Source: a virus
IMG/VR virus record: IMGVR_UViG_3300024280_000008
Span: 1 to 38,572 of that record
DNA: 38,572 nt
Reading direction: 5' to 3' (one strand)
Every line of letters starts with the position of its first letter. The first letter of the stretch is position 1. Of the stretch, positions 1 to 7,755 are shown piece by piece. The notes beneath the pieces were generated by a model, which was not told where the DNA came from, searched no databases, and was given only the letters and a program-made list of their open reading frames with translations. The position numbers and the translations under genes were made by a program.

Positions 1-1671
1 GCATTACAAAGCGCAGGGGCATACCTAACAACTGCCCGAGCAAGTAACGATGCTATCGGACTCAACTCTGCTTTCACAGCAGGGCCACTTGCGATGACTA
101 TTAACTCATCTGGTCTTTCTCTAAACGCAGCAAGCGCGGCAGGAACTACATCAGGCTTTGGTGGAAACCTTATCTCTGGTTCGATGACCCATAACACAGC
201 AGGACTCAACCTTTCGCTCAACCACCCTGCATGGCTTACAACTGCGATGCAATCAAACGCTGCGACCATCTCAAACATCCGCGTATCAGCAGGAACAACC
301 AGCAACTTACTCTCTGCGCTCACTTTCAGTAACTCTAACGGTGTATCTTTTGGAATCAACGGCAGCACAATGACTGCCTCACACAACGGACTAACTACAG
401 CGCGTGCTTCAAACGATGGTATTGGAACTAACACAGCACAATCTAACGTCACTTGGACTGTAAACAGCGCTGGTCTTTCACTAGACGCGCGTGGGTACGC
501 AGGAACAGGCACAACATTTAACGGTGCAAACATCTCGGGTTCAATGACCGTTAATAGTGTTGGCGTTCAACTATCACTTTCAGCAGGTGCGGGTGGTGGA
601 GTAACGCCTGTAGCGTCTGCTTCTAACGGTTCATTCTCATTTACTACTCTTGCTTTTAGTAACGCTAACAACGTCACTTTTGGTACAAGCGCTGGTTCTA
701 TCATTACGGCTTCGGTAGCTGCGCCAGGAGCCGCGGCAGAAAACAACTGGGTAAACCTACTCGGTGCAAACACAGCAGGAAATACCACAGCTTCTGGTTC
801 TACCATCGGCTACTCAGGTATCAACCTCACACTTTCAGGAACTAACGGCTCAGTGGTAAACATCTCAGCTCCTCCAGTTTCTTCAATCATTGGTGCGTCG
901 GGTATTTCTGTATCAACGAACGGCTCAACCATCTCAGTTGGTAAAGTTCTACAGTCTACCTACGCGCCTTACATGGCGTACTCAACAAACTCTCAGACAC
1001 TCGCTGCGCTTGGTGCAACATCTGCTTCTGCTCGCTTCTTCCCTATCTTCATTTCAGACAACATTGCTTTCAACGCGCTACGAGTAATGCACAACCTCTC
1101 ATACGCAACATCATCTGTATCAGGACAGCAAACTATTACTTACGGTTACGGACTATTCTCAAACAACGCAGGAACACTATCGTCTATTTCATCAAGCTCA
1201 TTCTCACTTGCGGTAACAAACAGCTCTATCTCAAATACTGTAAGTTATCCAGTGTCTACAGGAACAGCAGGGTACACATACACAACTCTAGGAGCGTCAT
1301 CAACTGCTACTATCCAATCATTCTGGGGAACAGCAGCAGGAGGTCGCCCACTAGACCTACAGTTTGGTAACTCAATGACTCTATCGTCGGGTATGTACTG
1401 GCTAGGTGTAATTCTTAGACACTCATCGTCATCAGCAAACATCGGTGTATCTATCGCTATCGGTGGAAATGCTAACGCGCTTCATAACTCTCTTGCGCCG
1501 TGGGGTGTTGCCTCATCTGCAGAAACTACTAACAGTCGCTACCGCGTTCCGTACCACGGACTCGGTGCGTACACAGTGTCGGTATCATCACTTCCAAATG
1601 GTGTACCATTAACTCAAATAGCGCATACGCAAACCGTCATGCCGTTATTGAGTTTCTTATCAACAACATAA
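1..1671 (+). CDS. Tail fibre, C-terminal part (continues from 37343 across the contig join)
   Basis: The frame is open from base 1 with no start, because the gene begins at 37343 and runs through the 189-bp overlap. Joined (37343-38572 then 190-1671) it encodes about 903 aa. The early part repeats beta-rich modules of the type FSNSNGVSFG...ITASHNGLTTA, common in metagenomic phage fibres. From about base 880 the modules stop and a non-repetitive Ser/Thr/Gly-rich domain of about 260 aa follows, the likely receptor-binding tip. Extracellular virion protein; no enzymatic motif seen. The ATG at 94 is internal, not a start. Confidence 0.85.
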   Translation, partial: ALQSAGAYLTTARASNDAIGLNSAFTAGPLAMTINSSGLSLNAASAAGTTSGFGGNLISGSMTHNTAGLNLSLNHPAWLTTAMQSNAATISNIRVSAGTTSNLLSALTFSNSNGVSFGINGSTMTASHNGLTTARASNDGIGTNTAQSNVTWTVNSAGLSLDARGYAGTGTTFNGANISGSMTVNSVGVQLSLSAGAGGGVTPVASASNGSFSFTTLAFSNANNVTFGTSAGSIITASVAAPGAAAENNWVNLLGANTAGNTTASGSTIGYSGINLTLSGTNGSVVNISAPPVSSIIGASGISVSTNGSTISVGKVLQSTYAPYMAYSTNSQTLAALGATSASARFFPIFISDNIAFNALRVMHNLSYATSSVSGQQTITYGYGLFSNNAGTLSSISSSSFSLAVTNSSISNTVSYPVSTGTAGYTYTTLGASSTATIQSFWGTAAGGRPLDLQFGNSMTLSSGMYWLGVILRHSSSSANIGVSIAIGGNANALHNSLAPWGVASSAETTNSRYRVPYHGLGAYTVSVSSLPNGVPLTQIAHTQTVMPLLSFLSTT

Positions 1672-1681
1672 TCAAAATAAT

Positions 1682-1894
1682 ATGCCAGTAATCAACAAAG
1701 TAAATTATCGGAACATTCGAGAGGGAGACACTATCAACGTAGACGGTGGTCCACGTAAAGTTCTTGCAGTAGTAGGTGAAATTGTATTTATGTCTTACCC
1801 AGGACAAGACGAATTTGACCTTGCTAACAAACCAGAATATTACACCAAGGAACAAGTTGGTAATCTCATTGTAGTAGAACAACAGGTAGTGTAA
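1682..1894 (+). CDS. Small hypothetical protein, 70 aa
   Basis: Starts 10 bp after the fibre stop and ends 2 bp before the next gene, so it is co-transcribed with virion genes. The sequence is beta-rich (GDTINVDGGPRKVLAVVGEIV) and looks like a small SH3/KOW-like barrel, but I do not recognise the family. No SD; an A-rich leader precedes the ATG. Possibly a small virion or fibre-associated protein; function unknown. Confidence 0.7.
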   Translation: MPVINKVNYRNIREGDTINVDGGPRKVLAVVGEIVFMSYPGQDEFDLANKPEYYTKEQVGNLIVVEQQVV

Positions 1895-1896
1895 CT

Positions 1897-2997
1897 ATGC
1901 ACCAAGTAGATAAACCAACCCTAGAGTACGCTCGCAAACTGTACCCAAATATTGTGGGTTGGTTTCCTCTACTTCATTCAAAAAATGGAAAGCCTTACTT
2001 TAACACCACTCGTTTTGCTCTTTCTACAGGAGAGCATGTGAGTGTGTTTGCGGTAAAGCCTGTTTATTACGAAGCTCTTGGTGGCTTTTGGCGACCTCTT
2101 TCAGAAATCTGTGAACATCACGGCAATAGAAAGATTATTCTGAATAATAAGTGGCGAAAAGCTACTCCACGATTTATAGACTGGTTGTCTAAAAGACAAA
2201 AGTTACTTGGTTCGGAACTGTTACTGCCAACTCCATTCGGTGACTTTACTTCTAACTACCATGATTTAGTTAGACCGTCTTTGAGTGTTGGTTTAACTGT
2301 AACAATTGCATACCCACAATCAGGCGACCCTGGGCCAGAAGATACAACTGTAGATGGCCGCGCTCGGTACAACTCAACAGCTCAAGTGTGGTCTGGCATA
2401 ATTGCAGGTAACGGCACTGATGCTAGTGATAACACATCGTCTGATGTGGCATGGATTATTTCAGGCGGTCTTAACACGGGCGCATCTTCTAACTTTGACA
2501 TTTTATGGCGCTCGTTTATTCTTTTTAATACTGAGCCAATTCCTAACGACGACACAATAACTGAAGCGTCTATTGGGATTTATATTGCGAGCACTCCAGT
2601 AAATGAATTTTCCGTTGCTCCTACAATGACCATCATGGGCGCTACTACCGCGTCGAATACTGCTATCGCTGCATCTGATTTTCAGGGTACTTTTTCTAAT
2701 CAAACCTCGTTTGCCACAGCTCAATCGTTTGGAGAATTTACGTCAGGACAATACAAGATATTTAACCTCAATTCGTCTGGTATTTCAAATATAAGTAAAA
2801 CTGGAGTATCTAAGTTCGGTCTTAGGTGCGCAGAAGACATTACTGGCGGAACAACACCTCAACAGGCGGTTGGTGCGCGTGAATTTAACGTATCTGGCGC
2901 AGCTTCTGAAACTGCCGACACAGACCGTGACCCAAAGTTGGTCGTAGTCCATAACGGCGCACCCACAAGTTGTGTAGCTTGGCCTGTCCGAGCCTAA
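1897..2997 (+). CDS. Virion-associated protein with C-terminal beta-sandwich (DNRLRE-like)
   Basis: 366 aa. Residues 1 to about 115 are a mixed, basic N-terminal domain. The rest reads like a DNRLRE/carbohydrate-binding beta-sandwich: 'WRSFILFNTEPIPNDDTITEASI' is the characteristic 'single-strand of positives then TITSA' pattern, and 'DTDRDPKLVVVHN' is the usual final strand. It directly follows the fibre and a 70-aa protein, so a tail or surface glycan-binding role is likely. Known of the family: such domains bind or decorate surfaces; the ligand here is unknown. Confidence 0.65.
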   Translation: MHQVDKPTLEYARKLYPNIVGWFPLLHSKNGKPYFNTTRFALSTGEHVSVFAVKPVYYEALGGFWRPLSEICEHHGNRKIILNNKWRKATPRFIDWLSKRQKLLGSELLLPTPFGDFTSNYHDLVRPSLSVGLTVTIAYPQSGDPGPEDTTVDGRARYNSTAQVWSGIIAGNGTDASDNTSSDVAWIISGGLNTGASSNFDILWRSFILFNTEPIPNDDTITEASIGIYIASTPVNEFSVAPTMTIMGATTASNTAIAASDFQGTFSNQTSFATAQSFGEFTSGQYKIFNLNSSGISNISKTGVSKFGLRCAEDITGGTTPQQAVGAREFNVSGAASETADTDRDPKLVVVHNGAPTSCVAWPVRA

Positions 2998-3049
2998 CCA
3001 CTTATTCACAGACACTCCACGACTATTAAAACAGGTGTTTTTGTTGTGC

Positions 3050-3055
3050 TATTAT
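3050..3055 (+). promoter_or_regulatory. Extended -10 promoter for the sugar cassette
   Basis: TGCTATTAT lies 32 bp upstream of the 3087 start, in an 89-bp gap; no good -35 is visible. It would drive the glycosyltransferase-dehydratase-methyltransferase genes. Confidence 0.5.
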
Positions 3056-3086
3056 GTGTTAAACATTAACAGTAAAAGACACACAA

Positions 3087-3800
3087 ATGGGCGAGTTAAT
3101 AATTCAAGATTTTGGTGGGAAGCATAATCTGAATCTCACTGAGACAAATAAAAGATTACAAAAAGAGGGTGCGTGGAAGAAGCAACGGACAGTTTGTATA
3201 TTACCTGCGGATAAAACAATGAGTACTAAGGTTGCTTTGACTCACTGGAACTTAGCTCTAGCACCCAATAACGGTTTCGTTAGAATCCTAGCACTTGGTG
3301 CAGAAGTTGGTCACGCTTACTCAGAAGCTATCCAAGCGGTTTTAAATCATCCAGAACTTTCACAGTGGGAATACATACTCACTATCGAGAGTGACAACAT
3401 GCCACCGCCAGACGGCTATTTAAAGCTACTACAAGACATGGATGAACACCCAGAATTTCACTGTATCGGTGGACTCTATTTCTGTAAAGGTGAGGGCGGT
3501 TGTGCTCACATCTGGGGTGACCCTAATGACCCTGTACTGAATTTCCGACCTCAAGTTCCTATTCCTAATACTATTCAAGAATGTAATGGTTCTTCGATGG
3601 GCTTCCACCTTTGGAGAATGAGTATGTTCAAAGATGAACGTCTACGCAAGCCGTGGTTTAAGACCATTGCGGGCGCAGAGGGGGTCGGAACACAAGACCT
3701 TTATTTCTGGGGCGATGCTAAGAAATACGGCTATCGCACAGCAGTAGACACGAGTATTAAAGTAGGTCACTTCGATTTAGCCAATGATTACCCATGGTAA
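3087..3800 (+). CDS. Glycosyltransferase, GT-A (GT2-like)
   Basis: 237 aa. The N-terminal half shows an alpha/beta nucleotide-sugar fold (TVCILPADKTMS) and an acidic ESDN motif at residues 101-104 in the position of the metal-binding DxD, followed by PPPDGYLKLL. The C-terminal part has a conserved 'GTQDLYFWGDAKKYGY...VGHFDL', the acceptor/base region seen in GT2-like phage enzymes. It should transfer a sugar from a nucleotide donor in the cytoplasm; the acceptor is unknown. First gene of a sugar cassette and overlaps the next ORF by 7 bp. Confidence 0.75.
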   Translation: MGELIIQDFGGKHNLNLTETNKRLQKEGAWKKQRTVCILPADKTMSTKVALTHWNLALAPNNGFVRILALGAEVGHAYSEAIQAVLNHPELSQWEYILTIESDNMPPPDGYLKLLQDMDEHPEFHCIGGLYFCKGEGGCAHIWGDPNDPVLNFRPQVPIPNTIQECNGSSMGFHLWRMSMFKDERLRKPWFKTIAGAEGVGTQDLYFWGDAKKYGYRTAVDTSIKVGHFDLANDYPW

Positions 3801-4003
3801 ATCCTGACGTATCAAGTATTGAGCATAATTGCCTTTGGACTAATTGCAGTAAAAAAACAATAAGCATTTTTTGCCAAGAACACTATTTGTTCAAAGAATG
3901 TCGATACGGTTTGTACGACCTCAAAACCAACAATAAAGGTTTTCGGAAATGGGCAATTAAAAGAATATATAAATATATTAAATATAAATTATTTCACTTA
4001 TGA
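3794..4003 (+). CDS. Small Cys-rich hypothetical protein, 69 aa
   Basis: Overlaps the glycosyltransferase end by 7 bp and the dehydratase start by an ATGA junction, so coupling supports it as real. The N-terminal half has several Cys/His residues (CLWTNC, C-x2-H, KEC) that could bind a metal; the C-terminus is strongly basic and aromatic. Much more AT-rich than its neighbours, perhaps a recent insertion. Function unknown. Confidence 0.55.
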   Translation: MVNPDVSSIEHNCLWTNCSKKTISIFCQEHYLFKECRYGLYDLKTNNKGFRKWAIKRIYKYIKYKLFHL

Positions 4004-4998
4004 AGAAACTACTTTTAACAGGCGCAGCTGGATTCATTGGGAGCCACTTTCTTGAGCATGTGCTTATCAACACTGACTGGGAAGTAACCTGTGTATCATC
4101 ATGGTCACATAAGGGAACACCAGAACGTATACAACGTGCCATGCGCGGTCAAGAACATCGTGTAACTGTTATCACTCACGACCTATCAGAACTCTTTACT
4201 GAAACAACCAAAAAGAAACTCGGCAAGTTTGATTACATTGTAAACTTCGCGGCTGACTCTCATGTTGAGCGCTCTATTGACGACCCTGTTCCATTTGTAA
4301 AGAACAACGTGGGTGTAGCACTCACTATGCTGGAGTTTGCTAGAGAATACCCCCCTGATGTATTTGTACAGATTTCTACCGACGAAGTTTATGGCGCGGC
4401 ACCCGTTGGAACTAACCACAAAGAATGGTCGCCGATACTTCCAAGCAATCCGTATTCAGCATCTAAAGCCTGTCAGGAAGCTATCGCTATCTCATACTGG
4501 CGCACTTACGGCGTACCCGTCGTCATCACAAATACGATGAATAACTTTGGTGAAACTCAGGATGGTGAAAAGTACATTGCCATGCTTATCAGGCAAATTA
4601 ACAACGGCGAGACAGTAACCGTACATGGTAATGAAGACTATATTGGCTCGCGCTTCTACCTACACGCGCGCAACCACGCAGACGCAGTTCTTCACATTCT
4701 AAAGAGCGCGCCAACTAAGTACGTCGATAACAACGAGATTGTTATGCCAGACCGCTACAACGTAGTCGGTGATGAGGAATTAAACAACTTAGAGATTGCA
4801 GAAATGGTTGCGGAGATTCTAGGCAAGGAACTTAAATACGAACTTAAAGATTTCCACCACACCCGAAGCGGGCATGACCGTCGCTACGCTCTTGATGGGA
4901 CAAAGCTAAAAGAGTCAGGCTGGGTAGCTCCTGTGCCATTAAGAGAATCGCTAAAGAAGTATGTGGGGTGGACATTAAATAATAATATTTGGCTATAA
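4000..4998 (+). CDS. rmlB: dTDP-glucose 4,6-dehydratase-type epimerase/dehydratase
   Basis: 332 aa, the usual length for RmlB and related extended short-chain dehydrogenases. Rossmann NAD motif TGAAGFIG at residues 7-14; 'ADSHVERSIDDP' after strand 4; STDEVYG at 126-132 with the Thr-Asp-Glu catalytic set of RmlB; YSASK at 152-156 for Tyr-x3-Lys; and a C-terminal 'GHDRRYALD...GW' as in RmlB. Known reaction: dTDP-glucose to dTDP-4-keto-6-deoxyglucose. RmlA, RmlC and RmlD are absent, so it would feed on a host precursor. The substrate nucleotide is inferred from family. Confidence 0.85.
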   Translation: MKKLLLTGAAGFIGSHFLEHVLINTDWEVTCVSSWSHKGTPERIQRAMRGQEHRVTVITHDLSELFTETTKKKLGKFDYIVNFAADSHVERSIDDPVPFVKNNVGVALTMLEFAREYPPDVFVQISTDEVYGAAPVGTNHKEWSPILPSNPYSASKACQEAIAISYWRTYGVPVVITNTMNNFGETQDGEKYIAMLIRQINNGETVTVHGNEDYIGSRFYLHARNHADAVLHILKSAPTKYVDNNEIVMPDRYNVVGDEELNNLEIAEMVAEILGKELKYELKDFHHTRSGHDRRYALDGTKLKESGWVAPVPLRESLKKYVGWTLNNNIWL

Positions 4999-5001
4999 TT
5001 T

Positions 5002-5586
5002 ATGGCAAAGAAAACAACAAAGAAAGCAGTAGTTAAGGAAGTAGAACCATTACGAATTGACCTCGGCTGTGGGCCTAACAAGCGTGAGGGCTTTAAGGGT
5101 GTTGATATGTTCCCGATGGACAACGTAGACATCGTATGTAATCTCGCAAAAGACAAGTGGCCGTTTAAGGACAACTCAGTAGACGAAGCCCATGCTTCAC
5201 ACTTCCTCGAACACCTCACTAACCTTGGTGACAAGTGGGAACGCACACACTTCTTTAATGAGCTATACCGTGTACTAAAAGTAGGCGCACAAGCAACTCT
5301 TATCTTCCCTCACTGGTGTTCTAATCGCTACTATGGCGACCCTACACACAAGGAACCGTTTAGCGAGATGGGCTTTTGCTACTTAGACAAGGACTGGAGA
5401 CTAGCACAAGCACCTCACACTGACTCTAAATGGCTTAAAAACGGCTACTCTTGCAACTTTAATTGGTCATACGGCTACTCACTACGACAAGACCTTGTAG
5501 CAAGGAATCAAGAGTTTCAAATGAACGCCTTGAATACTCAAAAAGAAGCCGCACAAGACATCATCGCTACCATCACCAAGAAATAA
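5002..5586 (+). CDS. SAM-dependent methyltransferase, class I
   Basis: 194 aa. Motif I is D-LGCG at 20-24, with 'GVDMFP' as the acidic SAM-ribose loop and 'FLEHLTN...ELYRVLKVGAQATLIFP' as the later core strands, the layout of methyltransferase type 11/COG4627-like proteins. It begins 3 bp after the dehydratase stop, so the substrate is probably the sugar or glycan made by the two genes upstream (inference). The cassette ends at the terminator that follows. Confidence 0.8.
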   Translation: MAKKTTKKAVVKEVEPLRIDLGCGPNKREGFKGVDMFPMDNVDIVCNLAKDKWPFKDNSVDEAHASHFLEHLTNLGDKWERTHFFNELYRVLKVGAQATLIFPHWCSNRYYGDPTHKEPFSEMGFCYLDKDWRLAQAPHTDSKWLKNGYSCNFNWSYGYSLRQDLVARNQEFQMNALNTQKEAAQDIIATITKK

Positions 5587-5592
5587 AGAGAC

Positions 5593-5616
5593 AACCGCCC
5601 CAAAAGGGCGGTTTTT
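5593..5616 (+). terminator. Intrinsic terminator after the sugar cassette
   Basis: An 8-bp stem (5593-5600 with 5606-5613, AACCGCCC/GGGCGGTT) and five T residues, 6 bp after the methyltransferase stop. Confidence 0.9.
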
Positions 5617-5623
5617 CATATGG

Positions 5624-5629
5624 TAAAAT
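5624..5629 (+). promoter_or_regulatory. Promoter of the + strand lysis cassette
   Basis: TGGTAAAAT directly after the terminator; predicted start of transcription about 13 nt before the ATG at 5649. Same GGTAAAATA core as the promoters at 16637 and 36362. Confidence 0.6.
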
Positions 5630-5648
5630 AGTGTATTACAAAACACTT

Positions 5649-5909
5649 ATGTCCGAAGAGAACTACACCCTCAAAGAGATGCTTACGGAAATGCGTATAG
5701 ACATGCGCGAACACAATGACCGCGCTATCCGCATGGAGGAAACATTACTTGCTACTCTAGAACAAGCAAAGAAAACAAATGGTAGAGTTACTCTTTTAGA
5801 AATAAACGACGAGAAGCAAGACAGGAAACTAAATCGTTTTCAAACTATCGCAGCAACCGTCGGTTCTATAGTAGGTATGGCGTGGGCTGGTATAACTTTT
5901 ATATTTTAA
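5649..5909 (+). CDS. XhlA-like membrane-anchored coiled-coil lysis protein
   Basis: 86 aa. I chose the ATG at 5649 because the frame further upstream crosses a terminator and a promoter. Residues 1-60 are charged and heptad-like (EMLTEMRIDMREHNDRAIRM); residues 66-86 form one C-terminal transmembrane helix (IAATVGSIVGMAWAGITFIF). This is the plan of the haemolysin XhlA family, which works with holins and lysins. Its stop overlaps the next start (TAATG). Confidence 0.65.
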   Translation: MSEENYTLKEMLTEMRIDMREHNDRAIRMEETLLATLEQAKKTNGRVTLLEINDEKQDRKLNRFQTIAATVGSIVGMAWAGITFIF

Positions 5910-6631
5910 TGAGAACTGTAATTTACAAAGACAAGAAGATTCCAGAAGCGGAGTATCGCTCACTCCTCGCTGACTATACTAAGTATCTAGAGGATAACGC
6001 AGGACTTAAACCTATTTTCTGGACTGTTGAATGGAACTTTACCGACTATCCCACTGAAATAGACACTGACGGAGATGATGTCATGCGACCTACTTTTATG
6101 AAAGAACTATCAGAAATGGTAGAGCTTCATTACGGTAAATACGGAACAGATAACATTGTTACTTTGATTCACGAGGACAACTGGAAGTCTGGTCGAACTG
6201 CTACCCGAAAAGGAATTTGGGGAACTAATTATAGCTACTCTTACGGCCCTTATCATTTTCAATACTGCCGTTGGGACAAGAAGAATCCAGCTAACACATT
6301 CGGAACACTAAACCACGAGCAAGACCACAGCTATGACTCTTTAATTAAGGTGGAACTTGGAGTAAATATAAATCCACTTCTTGGTGTATCCCACTACGAT
6401 AAGGAAGTAACTCACGGCGGTACGGCACCCTATAAATACATCAAGTACCAAGAGAATAAAGAGAAGTTAAAGGTTATCGCACCATATCTCCAAACAGCCT
6501 ACGCAAAACGCGCAGAAAGGCACGTAGAGGCTATAAACGGCCTACAAACGACCATTATCAGCCTACTGGAGAAAGTGGTTTATTACTTAAAAGCAAAAAA
6601 GAATAAAAAAGTTGGTAATCCAACAACATAA
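5909..6631 (+). CDS. Putative zinc metallopeptidase (HExxH) in the lysis cassette
   Basis: 240 aa, starting in a TAATG overlap with the XhlA-like gene. A textbook HEQDH motif (His136, Glu137, His140) sits in 'GTLNHEQDHSYDSL', with further His at 162 and 169 (SHYDKEVTHGG) as candidate third ligands. Around it are aromatic, secreted-looking segments (TNYSYSYGPYHFQY). No signal peptide or transmembrane helix. Position between an XhlA-like and a holin-like gene suggests a role in lysis or wall degradation. I do not recognise a named family; the metallopeptidase call rests on the motif and context. Confidence 0.55.
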   Translation: MRTVIYKDKKIPEAEYRSLLADYTKYLEDNAGLKPIFWTVEWNFTDYPTEIDTDGDDVMRPTFMKELSEMVELHYGKYGTDNIVTLIHEDNWKSGRTATRKGIWGTNYSYSYGPYHFQYCRWDKKNPANTFGTLNHEQDHSYDSLIKVELGVNINPLLGVSHYDKEVTHGGTAPYKYIKYQENKEKLKVIAPYLQTAYAKRAERHVEAINGLQTTIISLLEKVVYYLKAKKNKKVGNPTT

Positions 6632-6633
6632 AT

Positions 6634-6822
6634 ATGATTATCTCAAAAAACGCAGTCGCAATCTTAGTACTATTTCTATCATTTATCGGTCTAGAGGTTA
6701 CAGAAGACGGTCTATGGGAAGTGGTCTCAGCAATCACAACCATCGTTTCATTTGCTGTGATGATTTGGAATCAAGTTAAAAGAACAGATGTGTATAACTT
6801 CATCTTCAAGAAAAAGGACTAG
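6634..6822 (+). CDS. Holin-like small membrane protein
   Basis: 62 aa, 2 bp after the HExxH gene. Two predicted transmembrane helices (about residues 5-21 and 27-46) with a short acidic turn (EVTEDG) and a basic C-terminus (FKKKD), typical of class II phage holins such as the r1t type. It would open the inner membrane at lysis; context agrees. Confidence 0.7.
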   Translation: MIISKNAVAILVLFLSFIGLEVTEDGLWEVVSAITTIVSFAVMIWNQVKRTDVYNFIFKKKD

Positions 6823-6824
6823 TG

Positions 6825-6830
6825 TATACT
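6825..6830 (+). promoter_or_regulatory. Promoter for a short RNA (TGTATACT)
   Basis: Extended -10 just after the holin stop. The predicted start falls at 6836-6838, the first base of a perfect hairpin. Confidence 0.4.
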
Positions 6831-6835
6831 GTAGT

Positions 6836-6910
6836 TACTAGCTCCAAGCTAGTACGTTCCCCTTGAATAAAGAACACTTTTGACACATGCACCCCGAAAG
6901 GGGTGTTTTG
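6836..6910 (+). ncRNA. Candidate small RNA, about 75 nt
   Basis: It begins at a perfect 8-bp hairpin (6836-6843 with 6847-6854, loop CCA) placed where the upstream TGTATACT would start transcription, and ends at the terminator at 6890-6909. No ORF of note inside. The inverted repeat could instead be an operator. Confidence 0.4.
6890..6909 (+). terminator. Intrinsic terminator with GAAA tetraloop
   Basis: CACCCC/GGGGTG stem (6890-6895, 6900-6905), GAAA loop, then TTTT. Ends lysis-cassette transcription. Confidence 0.85.
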
Positions 6911-6917
6911 TGTATGC

Positions 6918-6923
6918 TAAAAT
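6918..6923 (+). promoter_or_regulatory. Leaderless promoter for the 41-aa acidic gene
   Basis: TGCTAAAAT with 7 nt between the -10 and the ATG at 6931, so transcription should start at or next to the ATG. Confidence 0.6.
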
Positions 6924-6930
6924 TAGTGTA

Positions 6931-7056
6931 ATGGCTAGACCACTAACAGACGACATAGCAGACGACTGGTTCTCTGAGGACAGGGGAAAGCATGTTGATA
7001 GTGAAGAAGATGATGAGTGTGACTGGGACAGTATGGACGACAAAGATGACCAATAG
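6931..7056 (+). CDS. Acidic 41-aa miniprotein
   Basis: Own terminator-insulated leaderless promoter and a bidirectional terminator right after the stop support it as a unit. About 16 of 41 residues are Asp/Glu (DSEEDDECDWDSMDDKDDQ), so it could be a DNA mimic or an inhibitor of a host DNA- or RNA-binding protein (inference). No known family recognised. Confidence 0.6.
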   Translation: MARPLTDDIADDWFSEDRGKHVDSEEDDECDWDSMDDKDDQ

Positions 7057-7084
7057 AAAAGACCGCTACTATGCGGTCAATTCT
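7057..7084. terminator. Bidirectional terminator between convergent operons
   Basis: GACCGC/GCGGTC stem (7061-7066, 7073-7078) with A4 on the left (T4 for the minus strand) and a T-rich right flank. It separates the + genes from the minus operon ending at 7085. Confidence 0.8.
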
Positions 7085-7363
7085 TTATCTTAAAGCTAGC
7101 ATATTGTGAGTGTAGCAAACCCAATCATTCCAACCGTTTCGCTCGTACAGAATACGCGCGTATTTAGTTGCGTCTACTGGATTAAATTTATCTAATCCAA
7201 GACGTGCTAGCTCTTTGTCATGAACAGAATTTATCTGCCATAAACCTCCATCTGTACTACCATTTTTGTTGTTACCGTTGTACGCGCCAACGTGTAAGCC
7301 CGACTCACAAGTTGCAATGGCAACGGCTGTGTGTGGGTCTTCGTGAAAGGTCTCTCGTATCAA
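7085..7363 (-). CDS. Lysozyme/transglycosylase-like domain protein (TTG start or TGA readthrough)
   Basis: 92 aa from a TTG codon. It contains 'ATCESGLHVGAYNGNN' with the catalytic Glu of the lysozyme-like/SLT fold, 'STDGGLWQIN' and a C-terminal 'GWNDWVCYTHN', the plan of small phage lytic transglycosylases. There is no ATG or GTG start. The frame is continuous with the gene at 7388-7690 apart from one TGA (7388-7390), with nine sense codons between that TGA and the TTG. It therefore either starts at TTG with only weak AAGG upstream, and lacks any export signal, or is the C-terminal half of a membrane-anchored enzyme. Acts on peptidoglycan. Confidence 0.75.
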   Translation of the reverse strand: MIRETFHEDPHTAVAIATCESGLHVGAYNGNNKNGSTDGGLWQINSVHDKELARLGLDKFNPVDATKYARILYERNGWNDWVCYTHNMLALR

Positions 7364-7387
7364 TCGCTTTAGCCGACCTTGTTCTCT

Positions 7388-7690
7388 TCAATAATCTGGG
7401 TTCTTAATAGTCGCCTCAATTTCAGCGATATATTCCTCTTTAACACTATCAGCTACTTTCGTCATTTCCGCGTCGTATAGGGCATTATATGCCTCTACAG
7501 CGCGTGCTTCGATGTCTGCCTTAGCTTTCTCTTGTGCTTCGGCAATTCTTTTATCTAATGACTGTATTTCTACAATCTTTTCTACCTCTACGACTCGTTC
7601 TGGTACGATTACTTGCGTACTAGGAACGAAATAAAGTACACCTCCAATTATTACTCCCAACATCGCTATCCCTGCGATGATTAGTTTCAT
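7388..7690 (-). CDS. Membrane-anchored coiled-coil protein (spanin-like, or anchor half of the lysozyme)
   Basis: 100 aa. The ATG at 7690 was chosen because the sequence starts MKLIIAGIAMLGVIIGG, an N-terminal transmembrane/signal-anchor helix; the upstream extension crosses a hairpin. Residues 35-98 are charged and helical (VEVEKIVEIQ...AKADIEARAVEA), the layout of Rz-like inner spanins and of anchored stalks. It ends in TGA, and the lysozyme domain continues in the same frame. Expected location: inner membrane with the coiled coil outside. Confidence 0.7.
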   Translation of the reverse strand: MKLIIAGIAMLGVIIGGVLYFVPSTQVIVPERVVEVEKIVEIQSLDKRIAEAQEKAKADIEARAVEAYNALYDAEMTKVADSVKEEYIAEIEATIKNPDY

Positions 7691-7755
7691 GGTGTTTGTT
7701 TTTATATGTTTAAGTCTGAGTTTCCTAACTATCAAACGAATCTGATAGGGGTTAT

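Noticed and set aside
5463-5648. 62-residue N-terminal extension of the XhlA-like protein
   Set aside because: It overlaps the methyltransferase and crosses the terminator and promoter at 5593-5629.
6849-7043. 64-aa ORF on -
   Set aside because: Mirror of the acidic 41-aa gene; Ser-rich only because the other strand is Asp/Glu-rich.
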